Shown here: piece after piece, positions 22,827 to 32,189 of the stretch
Layout of the letters: the number at the start of each line of letters is the position of its first letter
Numbering within the stretch: position 1 is the first letter of the stretch
Assembly (NCBI GenBank): GCA_028278525.1
Contig: JANQEE010000054.1
Coordinates: forward strand, 1-40,903
DNA from: Minwuiaceae bacterium
GTDB taxonomy: Bacteria > Pseudomonadota > Alphaproteobacteria > Minwuiales > Minwuiaceae
Length of the DNA stretch: 40,903 nucleotides
Reading direction: 5' to 3'
Translations under genes and position numbers: made by a program
Notes under the pieces: model-generated
Seen by the model: the letters and a program-made list of their open reading frames with translations, nothing else
Told to the model about the DNA's origin: nothing
The model's database searches: none

Positions 22827-24944
22827 TCAGATCTGCGCCAGCGTGCGCAATCGCGCTTTCGGGTGGACTTCGTTCTGCGACATCACCGTCGTGGCGGGCC
22901 GGAACCGTTCGACGATCGAGCGGACATAGGGGCGAATCCCCGGGCTGGTCAGAAGCACGGCATCCTGCCCTTCGGCGGCGAGCCGATCGTAGGTTTCTCG
23001 TATTTTGGTTATGAAATCCTGAAGCTGGCTCGGCGCCATGGCGAGCTGCCGGTCATCGCCCTGGCCGGCGACGGATTCGGCGAACGCCTGCTCCCATTCC
23101 GGCGACATGGTCACCAATGGCAGGAAGCCGTCCGCCGTGCTGTTGCCGTTGCAGATCTGGCGCGACAGCCTGGCCCGGACATGTTCGGTGATCTGAGCGA
23201 CATTCTGTGTCGTGCCACAGGCTTCCGATATGCCTTCCAGGATGGTCGGCAGGTCGCGAATGGAAATCCGCTCGCTCAACAGGTTCTGTAAGACCCGCTG
23301 AACGCCGCTGACGGAAATCTGCTGCGGCACCAGGTCGGCAATCAGCTTCTGATGCTGCGGCGGCAACTCGTCCATCAGCTTCTGCGTCTCCGCGTAGGAG
23401 AGCAGATCGGGCATGTGGTCCTTAAGCACTTCGGTGATATGCGTGGTCACCACCGTTGCCGGGTCGACGACCGTGTAACCCTTGAACGATGCCTCTTCGC
23501 GCTGGCTCTCGTCGACCCACATGGCAGGCAGGCCGAAGGTCGGCTCCGTCGTGTCCTCGCCGGGCAAGTCGATCGGTTGGCCGCGCGGGTCCATGACCAA
23601 CAGTTTGTTGGGTCGAATGTCGCCGCGCCCGGCCTCGACCTCTTTCACGCGGATCGTGTAGGTGTTGGCGCCGAGCTGCATGTTGTCCAGGATCCGGACA
23701 CTCGGCATGACGAAGCCCATGTCGCTGGCGACCTGACGCCGCAGCGCCTTGATCTGGTCGGTCAGGCGGTAGCCCTGCGACTCGTTGATCAACGGCAGCA
23801 GGCCATAACCGAGTTCGAGACGCAGCTCGTCGATTGCCAGGACATTGGCAATCGGCTCCTCAGCGGGCACCGCCTTCGCCGCTTCATCCTCCAGGCGTTC
23901 CGTCTCGCGGACGGTGGCCGACTGTTCCCTGGCCAGATAAAACGCGCCGGCGCCGGTGGCGCCGGCCAGCATCAGGAACGGCAGCATCGGAATGCCCGGC
24001 AGCAGGGACAGGCATGCCAACAGGAACGAACTGACGCCGAGCGATTTCGGATAGCCGCCAAGCTGGGCGAACAAGGCCTTGTCGGCAGAGCCGACGACGC
24101 CGGATTTGGAAACCAGCAGACCGGCGGCGGTGGAAACGATCAGCGCCGGGATCTGGGATACCAGGCCGTCGCCGACCGTCAGCAGCACATAGGATTCGGC
24201 CGCCTGCTGGAACGACAGATCCATCTGGGCAACGCCGACGATCATGCCGCCGATCACGTTGATGAAGGTGATCAGCAGGCCGGCGACGGCATCGCCTCGG
24301 ACGAACTTGGCGGCGCCGTCCATGGCGCCGAAAAAAGTGCTCTCGTCCTCCAGGTCCTTGCGGCGGGTGCGTGCCGTATTCTCGTCGATCAGGCCGGACG
24401 AGAGATCGGCGTCGATCGCCATCTGCTTGCCGGGCATTGCATCCAGGGTGAAGCGCGCCGCCACTTCGGCGATACGGCCGGACCCTTTGGTGATGACGAC
24501 GAAATTGACGATCACCAGGATCGTGAAGACGATGATCCCGATAACGAAGTTGCCGCCCATCACGAAATTGCCGAACGCCTGGATCACCTTGCCGGCGGCG
24601 TGAGTCCCTTCATGGCCGTGCGACAGGATTAGGCGGGTCGATGCGAGGTTGAGCGCCAGCCGCAGCATGGTGGCGATCAACAGGACGGTCGGGAACGAGT
24701 TGAACTCCAACGGCCTGGCGATGAACAGGCAGGTCATCAAAACCAGAACCGACAAGGTGAAGGAGATCGCGAGGCTCATATCGAGCAACCAACCGGGCAT
24801 CGGCAGGATGAGCACGACGAGGATCGCGACGACACCGAGGGCAAGCCCGATATCCCCGCGGCGCATCATGTTGCCGAATTGCGCGAGGGACTGCGCCGAG
24901 TCTTGTCCGGCGGCTGTCGACGGTTCGGGGCTGGCGTCGCTCAT
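22827..24944 (-). CDS. flhA: Flagellar export gate protein FlhA
   Basis: 705 residues, the usual length. The N-terminal half has eight helices. The FHIPEP-family signature region is present from about 170 (RFTLDAMPGKQMAIDADLSS, then GLIDENTARTRRKDLEDESTF). A cytoplasmic linker is followed by the C-terminal domain that receives chaperone-substrate complexes, including the LIADLVPQQISVSGVQRVLQ segment. It forms the nonameric ring of the export apparatus; FlhB and FliPQR are not in the window. It follows flbD and precedes flhF. Confidence 0.97.
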   Translation of the reverse strand: MSDASPEPSTAAGQDSAQSLAQFGNMMRRGDIGLALGVVAILVVLILPMPGWLLDMSLAISFTLSVLVLMTCLFIARPLEFNSFPTVLLIATMLRLALNLASTRLILSHGHEGTHAAGKVIQAFGNFVMGGNFVIGIIVFTILVIVNFVVITKGSGRIAEVAARFTLDAMPGKQMAIDADLSSGLIDENTARTRRKDLEDESTFFGAMDGAAKFVRGDAVAGLLITFINVIGGMIVGVAQMDLSFQQAAESYVLLTVGDGLVSQIPALIVSTAAGLLVSKSGVVGSADKALFAQLGGYPKSLGVSSFLLACLSLLPGIPMLPFLMLAGATGAGAFYLAREQSATVRETERLEDEAAKAVPAEEPIANVLAIDELRLELGYGLLPLINESQGYRLTDQIKALRRQVASDMGFVMPSVRILDNMQLGANTYTIRVKEVEAGRGDIRPNKLLVMDPRGQPIDLPGEDTTEPTFGLPAMWVDESQREEASFKGYTVVDPATVVTTHITEVLKDHMPDLLSYAETQKLMDELPPQHQKLIADLVPQQISVSGVQRVLQNLLSERISIRDLPTILEGISEACGTTQNVAQITEHVRARLSRQICNGNSTADGFLPLVTMSPEWEQAFAESVAGQGDDRQLAMAPSQLQDFITKIRETYDRLAAEGQDAVLLTSPGIRPYVRSIVERFRPATTVMSQNEVHPKARLRTLAQI

Positions 24945-24992
24945 AGGGCGCTATCGATCAGGCATCGGTCGTTCGGACCGAGACCAATCGTC

Positions 24993-26369
24993 CTAACCGG
25001 TAATCCGTTGGCCTTCACCCGGCATCGGCACGCGGGTTCCTTCCTCGGTGTATTGCTTGAGCTTGTTGCGCAAGGTCCGAATGGAGATCCCGAGAATGTT
25101 GGCGGCGTGGGTGCGATTGCCGAGGCAGTGCTGCAGGGTGTCCAAAATCAGCTGGCGTTCCATCTCCGCCACCGTGCGGCCGACGGGCGCGGCGCCGTCG
25201 GCGCTCGGCGGAGCGGGCGAGGTAGCGGAGGTGGCGGCTTCCAGGCCGGCCGCGATGGCGCCGGGCCGACTGCCGTCCGGCATCCGGATGGCATCCGGGC
25301 CGATTTCGTCACCGGTTGCCAGCAGAACGGCACGGTGTATCGTGTTTTCCAGTTCCCGAACATTGCCGCGCCAGGGTGCCGCGACCAGTTCGTTGCGGGC
25401 TGCCGGAGAGAGCGGACGGGCGGGGACCGAATTGAGGTCGCTGTACTTGCCGACAAAATGCTCGCTCAGCAATTCGATGTCGGCCGGCCTTTCGCGCAGC
25501 GGCGGCAGGTTCAGGTTGACCACGTTCAGCCGGAACCAGAGATCTTCGCGGAAATTGCCTTTCTGGACCTCGTCCGCCAGATCGCGGTTCGAGGTCGCGA
25601 TGACCCGAATGTCGACCTTGATCGGCTTGTTACCGCCGACCCGGTCGATTTCCCTTTCCTGGATCGCCCGCAGGAGCTTTGCCTGCAGTCGGATATCCAT
25701 CTCGCTGATTTCGTCCAGCAGTAGGGTGCCGCCGTCGGCCTCTTCGAACTTGCCGACGCGGCGCGCGACGGCGCCCGTAAACGCGCCCTTCTCGTGGCCG
25801 AACAGTTCCGATTCCAGGAGGTTGTCCGGGATGGCCGCGCAATTGAGCGATACGAACGGTTTTGTCGACCGGTTGCTCTTCGTATGCAGGTAGTGGGCCA
25901 GAACCTCCTTACCGGTGCCGCTCTCGCCCGTGATCATGATCGACGCGTTGCTTGGCGCGACCTGGTCGGCCAGCCGGACCACGTCGGCCATCTTCGGGTC
26001 CTTGAAGATCAGAGCGTGGCTGTCGTCGGCAACGGCCTCCAGGACCGCGGCGATCATGTCCGGATCAGGAGGGAGCGGGACATACTCCTTGGCGCCGGCC
26101 TTGATGGCCTTGACAGCCGCGTCCGCGTCCGTGCCGACGCCGCAGGCCACCACCGGCAGACTGATACGCTCCGCATCAAGCCGGTGAACCAGTTCGGCCA
26201 CGTCGAGGGCGACGTCGATCATCGCAAGATCGGCACCCTGGCCGGCGCGCAGCGCGGCAAGGGCCTGCTCGATATCCTCGACATGGGCGACTTTTGCACC
26301 GCGATCTATCGCGATCTTGCCGGCGGTGCTGAATTGCCCTTCCAGCGAGCCGATGATGAGAAGACGCAT
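24993..26369 (-). CDS. flbD: Sigma-54 activator FlbD
   Basis: A 458-residue NtrC-family activator. A receiver-like domain (1-115) has an acidic residue at 52 (MIDVAL) and lacks some phosphorylation residues. The AAA+ domain has Walker A GESGTGKE (148-155), the sigma-54 contact loop GAFTGA (195-200) and LLLDE (216-220). The C-terminus is a Fis-type HTH (LGNRTHAANILGISIRTLRN). In alphaproteobacteria FlbD activates late flagellar genes. Here two sigma-54 promoters face out of 34383-34869 and are its natural targets. It sits between motA and flhA, as in Rhodospirillales clusters. Confidence 0.92.
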   Translation of the reverse strand: MRLLIIGSLEGQFSTAGKIAIDRGAKVAHVEDIEQALAALRAGQGADLAMIDVALDVAELVHRLDAERISLPVVACGVGTDADAAVKAIKAGAKEYVPLPPDPDMIAAVLEAVADDSHALIFKDPKMADVVRLADQVAPSNASIMITGESGTGKEVLAHYLHTKSNRSTKPFVSLNCAAIPDNLLESELFGHEKGAFTGAVARRVGKFEEADGGTLLLDEISEMDIRLQAKLLRAIQEREIDRVGGNKPIKVDIRVIATSNRDLADEVQKGNFREDLWFRLNVVNLNLPPLRERPADIELLSEHFVGKYSDLNSVPARPLSPAARNELVAAPWRGNVRELENTIHRAVLLATGDEIGPDAIRMPDGSRPGAIAAGLEAATSATSPAPPSADGAAPVGRTVAEMERQLILDTLQHCLGNRTHAANILGISIRTLRNKLKQYTEEGTRVPMPGEGQRITG

Positions 26370-26390
26370 TTTCAGACTCTCCTGGGTTCC

Positions 26391-27158
26391 TTAGTCGTAG
26401 TACTGCAGACGTTGAAGCGGCGGCAGCAGCGTGTTGATCAACATCTCCAGCCGGCGCGGGTTTTCCTGCCGGCTGATCGAGGCCGCCGCCATGGCGTAGA
26501 CGTTGTTGAGCAACGCTTCTTCTTCCGAATTCCGCTCCAGCTTCGAGGCAAGCGGTGAAAACACCATGTTTGCCATGATGGCGCCGTACAGCGTGGTTAG
26601 CAGCGCGACGGCCATAGCCGGCCCGATGTTGGACGGGTCGTCCAGGTTGCTGAGCATCTGTACGAGGCCTATCAACGTGCCGATCAGCCCCATTGCCGGA
26701 GAAATCTCCGCAGCCTTGCGCAAAACACTGGCGCTTTTGACATGGCGCGCGCTCATCGCATCGACGTCGCGCTGGAGGATGCGTTCCACCTCGTCGCCGG
26801 GGGTGCCGTCGATGACAAGGATCATCGCCTTGTACAGGAAGGGATCCGCTTCGAAGCGCGGGGCGAGCTTCTGAAGGCCCAAGACACCGTCCTTGCGCGC
26901 CATTTCCGCAAGCTGCATCGCGGCATTCGCGGCTTCGTTGACGTTGGTCAGTTCGTGGAACATCGTCTTGAACATGATCCGCTGCGCCCGCACGACCTCG
27001 TCGATCGTGAAACAGATGGAGGTCACCGCAAACGTTCCGCCGATTACGATCAGCAACGACGGCAGGTTCATGAAGGCGACGAACGAACCGCCGAGCACGA
27101 TCGCGGCCAGCAGAAGGCCGAACGCAACCAGCAGTCCAAGGACGGTCGCCATATCCAT
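26391..27158 (-). CDS. motA: Flagellar stator protein MotA/PomA
   Basis: 255 residues with four helices and a large cytoplasmic loop. The opening MDMATVLGLLVAFGLLLAAI and VLGGSFVAFMNLPSLLIVIG resemble PomA, the Na+-type MotA, though the coupling ion cannot be told from this. The conserved GLIGTLIGLVQMLSNL motif near helix 3 is present. ATG at 27158 has AGGAG nine bases upstream; the frame to 27197 adds 13 residues without similarity. MotB, its partner, is not adjacent and must be elsewhere. It lies between fliN and flbD on the same strand. Confidence 0.9.
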   Translation of the reverse strand: MDMATVLGLLVAFGLLLAAIVLGGSFVAFMNLPSLLIVIGGTFAVTSICFTIDEVVRAQRIMFKTMFHELTNVNEAANAAMQLAEMARKDGVLGLQKLAPRFEADPFLYKAMILVIDGTPGDEVERILQRDVDAMSARHVKSASVLRKAAEISPAMGLIGTLIGLVQMLSNLDDPSNIGPAMAVALLTTLYGAIMANMVFSPLASKLERNSEEEALLNNVYAMAAASISRQENPRRLEMLINTLLPPLQRLQYYD

Positions 27159-27212
27159 GGCGTCAGGCTCCTGTCCCGCGGCAACGAGTGCCGGCAATGC
27201 GGTAAGCGGTCG

Positions 27213-27578
27213 TCACGTCCGGTCCGCCTTGATAATTTCAGTCATCGTCACGCCCAACCGATCCTCTACGACGACGACTTCACCGCGCGCTACCAAGCGG
27301 TTGTTGACGTAGATATCGATGGCTTCGCCGACCTTGCGGTCGAGTTCGATGACGGCGCCGCGCCCGAGTTTCAGCAGGTTGCTGACCTGCATGCGCGACT
27401 TGCCGAGGACGGCGGAGACTTGGACCGGGATGTCGAACACGGCCTCAAGATCCGACGCGGTGTGGCTGTCGGATTCCATCTCATCCGCGGCTACCGCTTC
27501 CACGGCGGTTTCTTCCTCGGCCTCGGCGGGAGGACTATTTTCCAGGTTCTCGAGTTTCAGGTCGTCGTTTTCGGACAT
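27213..27578 (-). CDS. fliN: Flagellar switch protein FliN
   Basis: 121 residues from the ATG at 27578. An acidic, low-complexity N-terminus precedes the SpoA domain (about 45-118): LEAVFDIPVQVSAVLGKSRM, NLLKLGRGAVIELDRKVGE, NRLVARGEVVVVEDRLGVTM, a textbook FliN. It builds the C ring with FliM and FliG. A TTG two codons upstream (27584) was not chosen. It follows fliH by 20 bp. Confidence 0.94.
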   Translation of the reverse strand: MSENDDLKLENLENSPPAEAEEETAVEAVAADEMESDSHTASDLEAVFDIPVQVSAVLGKSRMQVSNLLKLGRGAVIELDRKVGEAIDIYVNNRLVARGEVVVVEDRLGVTMTEIIKADRT

Positions 27579-27598
27579 GCTCAATTCTCGCGCATGGG

Positions 27599-28291
27599 TC
27601 AGATTGCCGGTGGCGCGGCATCAGGCGCCGGCCCCGGGTCGTTCGGTTGTGCATCCGGTGTCGCCGCGGCGCTCGCCGTGGCCAGATATCGCTGAACGGC
27701 GGCCTCGATAGATTTCGCTACCTGTGCCGGGTCTCTTTCGGCACCGCCATCCGCCCATTCGACGCGGCAGGCATCGCCGACGAGGGAGTCGTCCGGCAAC
27801 AGGACGATTTGCCCGGGAAACCCGGCGCGCTGGGCCAGCCCGTCGAGCCGTTCGGTGAGGCCGCCGACGAGTGCTTCCGCCGCGCGCACCACGATCCGCG
27901 GCTCGTCGGTCAATTCCGACAGGCATTCGGAAACCAACGCTTCAACCTCCGCCAGCGGCTGCCTTGCCATCAAAGACGGCGCGAGTTTGACGGCGATCAT
28001 GTGCGCCAGCGCGATCGCTTCGGCGCGTTGCGCCGACTGGGCGGTGTTGTGCAGGGCGGTAAAATCCGACAGTGCCCCGGCGATGCCCTCCAGGGCGCGC
28101 GCGATACTGTCTTCTATCTGCTGGTGCGCCTCGTTTGCGCCGGCAGTGCGGCCTTCCGCAACGCCGGCCTGCCGGGCGGCTTCCAGTTCCTCTTCGGAAT
28201 AACGGCTTGCCTCTTTGGCACGCCGCGCCGCCAGTCGCTCCGGACTGTCGTCGAAGTCTTCGTCGAAGGTGAACTTGGCCGATTCCGTCAT
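27599..28291 (-). CDS. fliH: Flagellar assembly protein FliH
   Basis: 230 residues, fitting FliH, the regulator of the export ATPase FliI. The N-terminus is charged; then SEEELEAARQAGVAEGRTAG shows the small-residue helix pattern of FliH; the C-terminal domain has LAHMIAVKLAPSLM, PRIVVRAAEALVGGL and a closing VEWADGGAERDPAQVAKSIE, like the family's WDGGGAER..... It follows fliF by 66 bp where fliG is normally found. FliI is not in the window. Confidence 0.85.
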   Translation of the reverse strand: MTESAKFTFDEDFDDSPERLAARRAKEASRYSEEELEAARQAGVAEGRTAGANEAHQQIEDSIARALEGIAGALSDFTALHNTAQSAQRAEAIALAHMIAVKLAPSLMARQPLAEVEALVSECLSELTDEPRIVVRAAEALVGGLTERLDGLAQRAGFPGQIVLLPDDSLVGDACRVEWADGGAERDPAQVAKSIEAAVQRYLATASAAATPDAQPNDPGPAPDAAPPAI

Positions 28292-28357
28292 TGCCCGATA
28301 CCCTTCAGGCCGATGGGCGCGTCCGTCCTCGCGGAATGTGTTCTGGCGCTCATGGGG

Positions 28358-30046
28358 TCAGGTTTCCTCGTACATCCACTGGCGCATGATGCCGATCGCC
28401 TGTTCCGGGTGTTTGTCGACGATTTCGCCAATCTTCTTGAGCGACGATGCCTTGACCTGGCCTTCGACCTTTTCGAGGTCGATCATCGCCTCGCTTTCGT
28501 CCTCTTCCCCAGGCGGCAGGGCCGCGATCGGCGCGCCGTCCGGGCCAATCAGCGCGGCCGCCTCCGGCGAGCCGGGCAGGGCGACGGCGCCGCCCGGACC
28601 GGGGATCTGGCCAACGACCTGATGGGCAAGCTGGCCGGGCGCAAGCGGCTCGCCGCTGAGCAGACGGTTGATCATCGGCCGGACGATCAGCAGCAGAACC
28701 AGTATCCCGACCAGTCCCAACACCAGTATCTCGGCGATGCGGAAAACGTCGCCCTTCGAAAAGCCCATCAGGAGCCCTTCGTCGGCGGTCTCGTCGAACG
28801 CTTGGTCCAGTTCGGCGAATTTCAGGTTCACCACCTGGACGGTATCGCCACGTTCCTCGTCGTAACCGATTGCCGACTGGACCAGCGCGGTGAGAGATTC
28901 GAGCTCGAGTTCGGTCCTCGGTTCGTAACTGCGGTTGCCATCGGCGTCCTGTGTATAGATCCCGTCGACCAGCACCGCCACGGACAGGCGGCGGATCAAC
29001 CCAGCCTGCCGAACCTCGGTCTTGACGGTCTTCGAGATCTCGTAGTTGACGGTCTCTTCGGTCCTGCCGCTGGCGTTCGACGAGATGGTCGTTTCGACTT
29101 CCTGGTCCTCTTCCGGCAGGTTGTTTTCCACCGAGACGACGCCGCCTTCCTCGCCTTCGCTGCTTTCGGACGTTTCCTCGACGATCTGCGTCGACCGTGC
29201 GACCTGACTGTCGGGATCGTATGTTTCGGAACTGGTCGTTATCCGGTCGAAGTCGATATCGGCCGACACCTCGGCGCGCACTTTGCCGAAGCCGACGGTG
29301 CGTTCCAGCAAGGCTTCGATTGCCCCCTCCAGACGCTTTTCATGGGCCTCCCGCATTTCGTCCAGAGCAGCGGGCGCCGCGGCCGGATCGTCTTCCCCGT
29401 CGCCGCCGCGCGCCAACAGCCGGCCTTGAGAATCGATGATGGAGACCCGCGCCGGATTGAGCTCCGGTACCGCCGCGGCAACCAGATTCTGGATCGCCTC
29501 CACCTGCGAGCGGTCCAACCTGGCGCCGCGCAGCTTCATAACGATCGACGCGCTCGGTTGACGCTTGTTGCGGGCGAAGACCTCACGACGTGGCAGGACC
29601 AGATGCACCCGGGCGCTTTCGACCCGATTGAGCGACCGGATGCTGCGCGCGAGTTCTCCTTCCAAGGCGCGCACCAGGTTCACGTTCTGCACGAAACTGG
29701 TCGTGCCGAGCGAATCCGACCGGTCGAAGATCTCGTAGCCCATCGACCCGCCGGACGGCAGGCCGTCCTGGGCCATGTCCATGCGAAGCCTTAGGACCCG
29801 CTCCTCCGGAACCAGGATTTCCGCGCCGTCGTTGTTCAAGCGGTACGGGACGTTCAGTGCGTCCAGCCGGCTGACGATCTGCGAGGAATCATCCAGATCG
29901 AGGCCGCGATAGAGCAGCGCCATTTGCGGCTGGCTGAAGCGCGATGCCATGAACACGAAGAAAGCGATGGCGCCGACAGCGGCGATTCCCATCGCCACTA
30001 TCCGCGCCGCCCCCAGGCTTCGCAGGACTTGCACGAAATCGTTCAC
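28358..30046 (-). CDS. fliF: MS-ring protein FliF
   Basis: 562 residues. N- and C-terminal helices (about 15-36 and 450-472) flank the periplasmic ring-building domains, including ALYRGLDLDDSSQIVSRLDA, MDMAQDGLPSGGSMGYEIFD and ARVHLVLPRREVFARNKRQP. The cytoplasmic tail ends KKIGEIVDKHPEQAIGIMRQ, the peptide that holds FliG. It is the first ring built. It starts the minus-strand operon with no gene immediately upstream except sciP, about 300 bp away. Confidence 0.96.
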   Translation of the reverse strand: MNDFVQVLRSLGAARIVAMGIAAVGAIAFFVFMASRFSQPQMALLYRGLDLDDSSQIVSRLDALNVPYRLNNDGAEILVPEERVLRLRMDMAQDGLPSGGSMGYEIFDRSDSLGTTSFVQNVNLVRALEGELARSIRSLNRVESARVHLVLPRREVFARNKRQPSASIVMKLRGARLDRSQVEAIQNLVAAAVPELNPARVSIIDSQGRLLARGGDGEDDPAAAPAALDEMREAHEKRLEGAIEALLERTVGFGKVRAEVSADIDFDRITTSSETYDPDSQVARSTQIVEETSESSEGEEGGVVSVENNLPEEDQEVETTISSNASGRTEETVNYEISKTVKTEVRQAGLIRRLSVAVLVDGIYTQDADGNRSYEPRTELELESLTALVQSAIGYDEERGDTVQVVNLKFAELDQAFDETADEGLLMGFSKGDVFRIAEILVLGLVGILVLLLIVRPMINRLLSGEPLAPGQLAHQVVGQIPGPGGAVALPGSPEAAALIGPDGAPIAALPPGEEDESEAMIDLEKVEGQVKASSLKKIGEIVDKHPEQAIGIMRQWMYEET

Positions 30047-30344
30047 GTTGCGCCAACCTCACTCACTCATCACGGGCAGGTCCGGCAACGCGCACGGCTC
30101 TCCCCAATCTGTTGACGCGTCGATGATAGGCTTGCGCGGTAAACGGCCAGTTAATTAGCGGCAAAATTTGCCTAGTTTTGGCGCTAAGTTGTCTTGTGTT
30201 TATTTAAAAGTATTGACGGAGGTTCATTGTAAAAAGAAATAATATTATCGTTACGTAAATATAATGTTTTGCAGAAATTTCGTAAAATTTGATCTATTGG
30301 ATTGAGTTTTCGCCGGCGCTGCGCTTGCGCCGGCGATTGATGGT
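30047..30344. other. AT-rich fliF upstream region
   Basis: About 300 bp with an AT-rich centre (30170-30300) between sciP and fliF, presumably the fliF promoter region. TAAA-N7-TTAA (30140-30154) is one base from the CtrA site; a 10-bp perfect hairpin (30310-30319/30327-30336) follows sciP. No sigma-54 site with correct spacing was found. Confidence 0.5.
30140..30154. promoter_or_regulatory. Possible CtrA site upstream of fliF
   Basis: TAAA-CGGCCAG-TTAA, one mismatch from TTAA-N7-TTAA, about 95 bp before the fliF start. fliF is a direct CtrA target in Caulobacter. One mismatch in an AT-rich region can occur by chance. Confidence 0.3.
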
Positions 30345-30644
30345 TTAGCTTTCGCTCGCGGCGGAAGGCCCAGAGCGGTACTGTTGAACGCGCGTCGCGC
30401 GCAGGCCCGGCACGCCGTGCCGGTCAATGGCGCGTTGCCAGGCGAGGAATTCCTCGACCGACAGCGTGTAACGCCGGCACGCCTCATCCAGCGTGAGGAC
30501 ACCGCCACGGACAGCCGCCACGACTTCGGCCTTGCGCCGAATCACCCAACGTTTCGTATTCGGCGGCGGCAGGCTGTCCAGCGTGATCAACTTACCGTTC
30601 GGCCCGACTACACCCGGCTCTGAACCGTTTGTTGCCTTAGCCAT
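30345..30644 (-). CDS. sciP: CtrA inhibitor SciP (DUF1153)
   Basis: A 99-residue helix-turn-helix protein. The core TKRWVIRRKAEVVAAVRGGV, then LTLDEACRRYTLSVEEFLAW and AIDRHGVPGLRATRVQQYR, is a near-perfect match in order to the SciP family. In Caulobacter SciP blocks CtrA-activated transcription in G1 and controls motility. ATG at 30644 keeps GAGG at 10 bases; an ATG at 30653 leaves one base and is less likely. It lies between flgE and fliF and is followed by a hairpin. Confidence 0.92.
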   Translation of the reverse strand: MAKATNGSEPGVVGPNGKLITLDSLPPPNTKRWVIRRKAEVVAAVRGGVLTLDEACRRYTLSVEEFLAWQRAIDRHGVPGLRATRVQQYRSGPSAASES

Positions 30645-30694
30645 CGTTCCCATACCTCAACTCACAATCCGAGAGCCAAACTACCTGGGCTCGC

Positions 30695-30709
30695 TTAAAA
30701 AACGCCTAA
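30695..30709. promoter_or_regulatory. Possible CtrA site upstream of sciP
   Basis: TTAA-AAAACGC-CTAA, one mismatch from TTAA-N7-TTAA, 51 bp before the sciP start. sciP is itself a CtrA target in Caulobacter, forming a feedback loop. Confidence 0.35.
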
Positions 30710-30720
30710 GGTACATGGTT

Positions 30721-30764
30721 AAAAAGTATGCCGGCTCAGGGCCTTAACGGGCCTAAGAGCCGGC
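30721..30764 (-). terminator. Terminator after flgE
   Basis: GCCGGCTC (30730-30737) pairs with GAGCCGGC (30757-30764), with a second inner pairing of AGG/CCC type. On the minus strand a run of five T (A at 30721-30725) follows. It lies 7 bp after the flgE stop. Confidence 0.85.
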
Positions 30765-30770
30765 AAAACC

Positions 30771-32111
30771 TTAACGCTTGATACGGATCAACTCGTCGAG
30801 CATCTCGTCCGCCGTGGTGATGATCTTGCCACTCGCGGAGTAGGCCCTCTGGGTGATGATCATGTTGGTGAACTCCTCGGCCAGATCGACGGTCGAGGCT
30901 TCCAGGGCCGACGGGGCGACAAGTCCGGCCCCGCCGATGCCGGCTTCGTTGAGGCTCAGGGCACCCGATTCCGTGGTGCTGATGTAGGCGTTGCCGGTTC
31001 TATTGCCGAGCCCGTTGGGGTTGGTGAAAACGGCGACCGGCAACTGGTTGATGTCCCGCCGGGTGCCGTTCTTGAACACGGCGGTAACCACGCCTTCCTC
31101 GCTGAATACGATGGAATCGAGCGCGCCGAACACCGACCCGTTGGTATCGGAGCTTTCCAGACGCGAGGCGCTGTCGTACTGGGTCATGCCGTCGGCCGTG
31201 GCATCGGTGCCGAAGTCGACCGTGATCGCGCTGGGATCGACGCCGAGCGGAGCATCCCAGGTAATCGCCAGGTTGAGCAGGCCGGCGGTGGTGGCGCCGA
31301 GGTCCAACGTGCCGTCGGTGTTGAAGGCCATCGTACCGCTTGAAATCAACCCATTGGGGTGTGTGCCGGCGTCTACGTCGGTGGCCGGCTCGACGAACAC
31401 CTCGACCAACCACTGGTTGGCGCCGTTGTCCTTCAGGAAGCTGAATGTCAGGGAGCGGGAGCCGCCCTGGCTGTCGAAGATCTGGAGCGTCCGCTCGAAA
31501 TCGGGAGTCACCGTGTCGGTGGCCAGATCGCCGACCACATAGGTCGCGCCGGAAACCGCCGCGTTGATTGCTTGGCTGGCCTGCAGGTTGGCGCTGAAGC
31601 TAACCGCGGTGGACGGCGAGGCCGTGCCCGTCAGGCCGTTGATATTGACCGTTTCGAGCTGGGTCAGATCGCTCCGGTTCGACGGGATGTTACCGTTCGC
31701 GTCGATCGGCCAGCCCTGAAGGTAAAGACCGGCCGCGTTGCGCAGGTCGCCGTTCTCGTCAGGCGTGAAAGAGCCGGCCCGCGTAAACAGGTACTCGCCG
31801 TTGATCGAGCTCGGGTTGGCCAGCGTGTTGACCACGAAGAAGCCGTCGCCGGCCAATGCCAGGTCGCTGTCCGATGCGGACGCCTGCAACAGGCCCTGCT
31901 GGTCGATCAATTGGCTCGGTCGGGACTGCACACCGCCGGGCGAGTATGTCGTCGATGTCGCCGACTGCGTGACCAGGGTTTTGAACTGGGCCTGGGTCTT
32001 CTTGTATCCGATCGTGTTTACGTTCGAGATATTGTCCGAGATCATGCCCATCGCCTGGCTCTGGGCGGCGAGGCCGGACACTCCGGAAAACAGGGCGCCG
32101 TATAAGCTCAT
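30771..32111 (-). CDS. flgE: Flagellar hook protein FlgE
   Basis: 446 residues. The N-terminus is the rod/hook signature MSLYGALFSGVSGLAAQSQA, with MGMISDNISNVNTIGYKKTQ. A central variable region carries the hook's outer domains (from about 110 to 370). The C-terminus closes with VDLAEEFTNMIITQRAYSAS, then GKIITTADEMLDELIRIKR. AAGGAGA precedes the ATG. It is the third gene of fliK-flgD-flgE and ends at a strong terminator. Confidence 0.96.
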   Translation of the reverse strand: MSLYGALFSGVSGLAAQSQAMGMISDNISNVNTIGYKKTQAQFKTLVTQSATSTTYSPGGVQSRPSQLIDQQGLLQASASDSDLALAGDGFFVVNTLANPSSINGEYLFTRAGSFTPDENGDLRNAAGLYLQGWPIDANGNIPSNRSDLTQLETVNINGLTGTASPSTAVSFSANLQASQAINAAVSGATYVVGDLATDTVTPDFERTLQIFDSQGGSRSLTFSFLKDNGANQWLVEVFVEPATDVDAGTHPNGLISSGTMAFNTDGTLDLGATTAGLLNLAITWDAPLGVDPSAITVDFGTDATADGMTQYDSASRLESSDTNGSVFGALDSIVFSEEGVVTAVFKNGTRRDINQLPVAVFTNPNGLGNRTGNAYISTTESGALSLNEAGIGGAGLVAPSALEASTVDLAEEFTNMIITQRAYSASGKIITTADEMLDELIRIKR

Positions 32112-32189
32112 TGGACGTCTCCTTATTGGTCTACCCGCGGTTGCGGGCAGTGATTGAAAGCTGTCGCGTTGTTCTGCCGCGCCAGTCGA

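Noticed and set aside
27647..29794. 715-codon open frame on the plus strand
   Set aside because: It is antisense to fliH and fliF, which have full family signatures; GC-rich codon bias opens the opposite frame. The translation has no recognised domain.
30310..30336. Intrinsic terminator of sciP
   Set aside because: The 10-bp hairpin is perfect but is followed on the minus strand by A, not T, so it does not qualify as a standard terminator.
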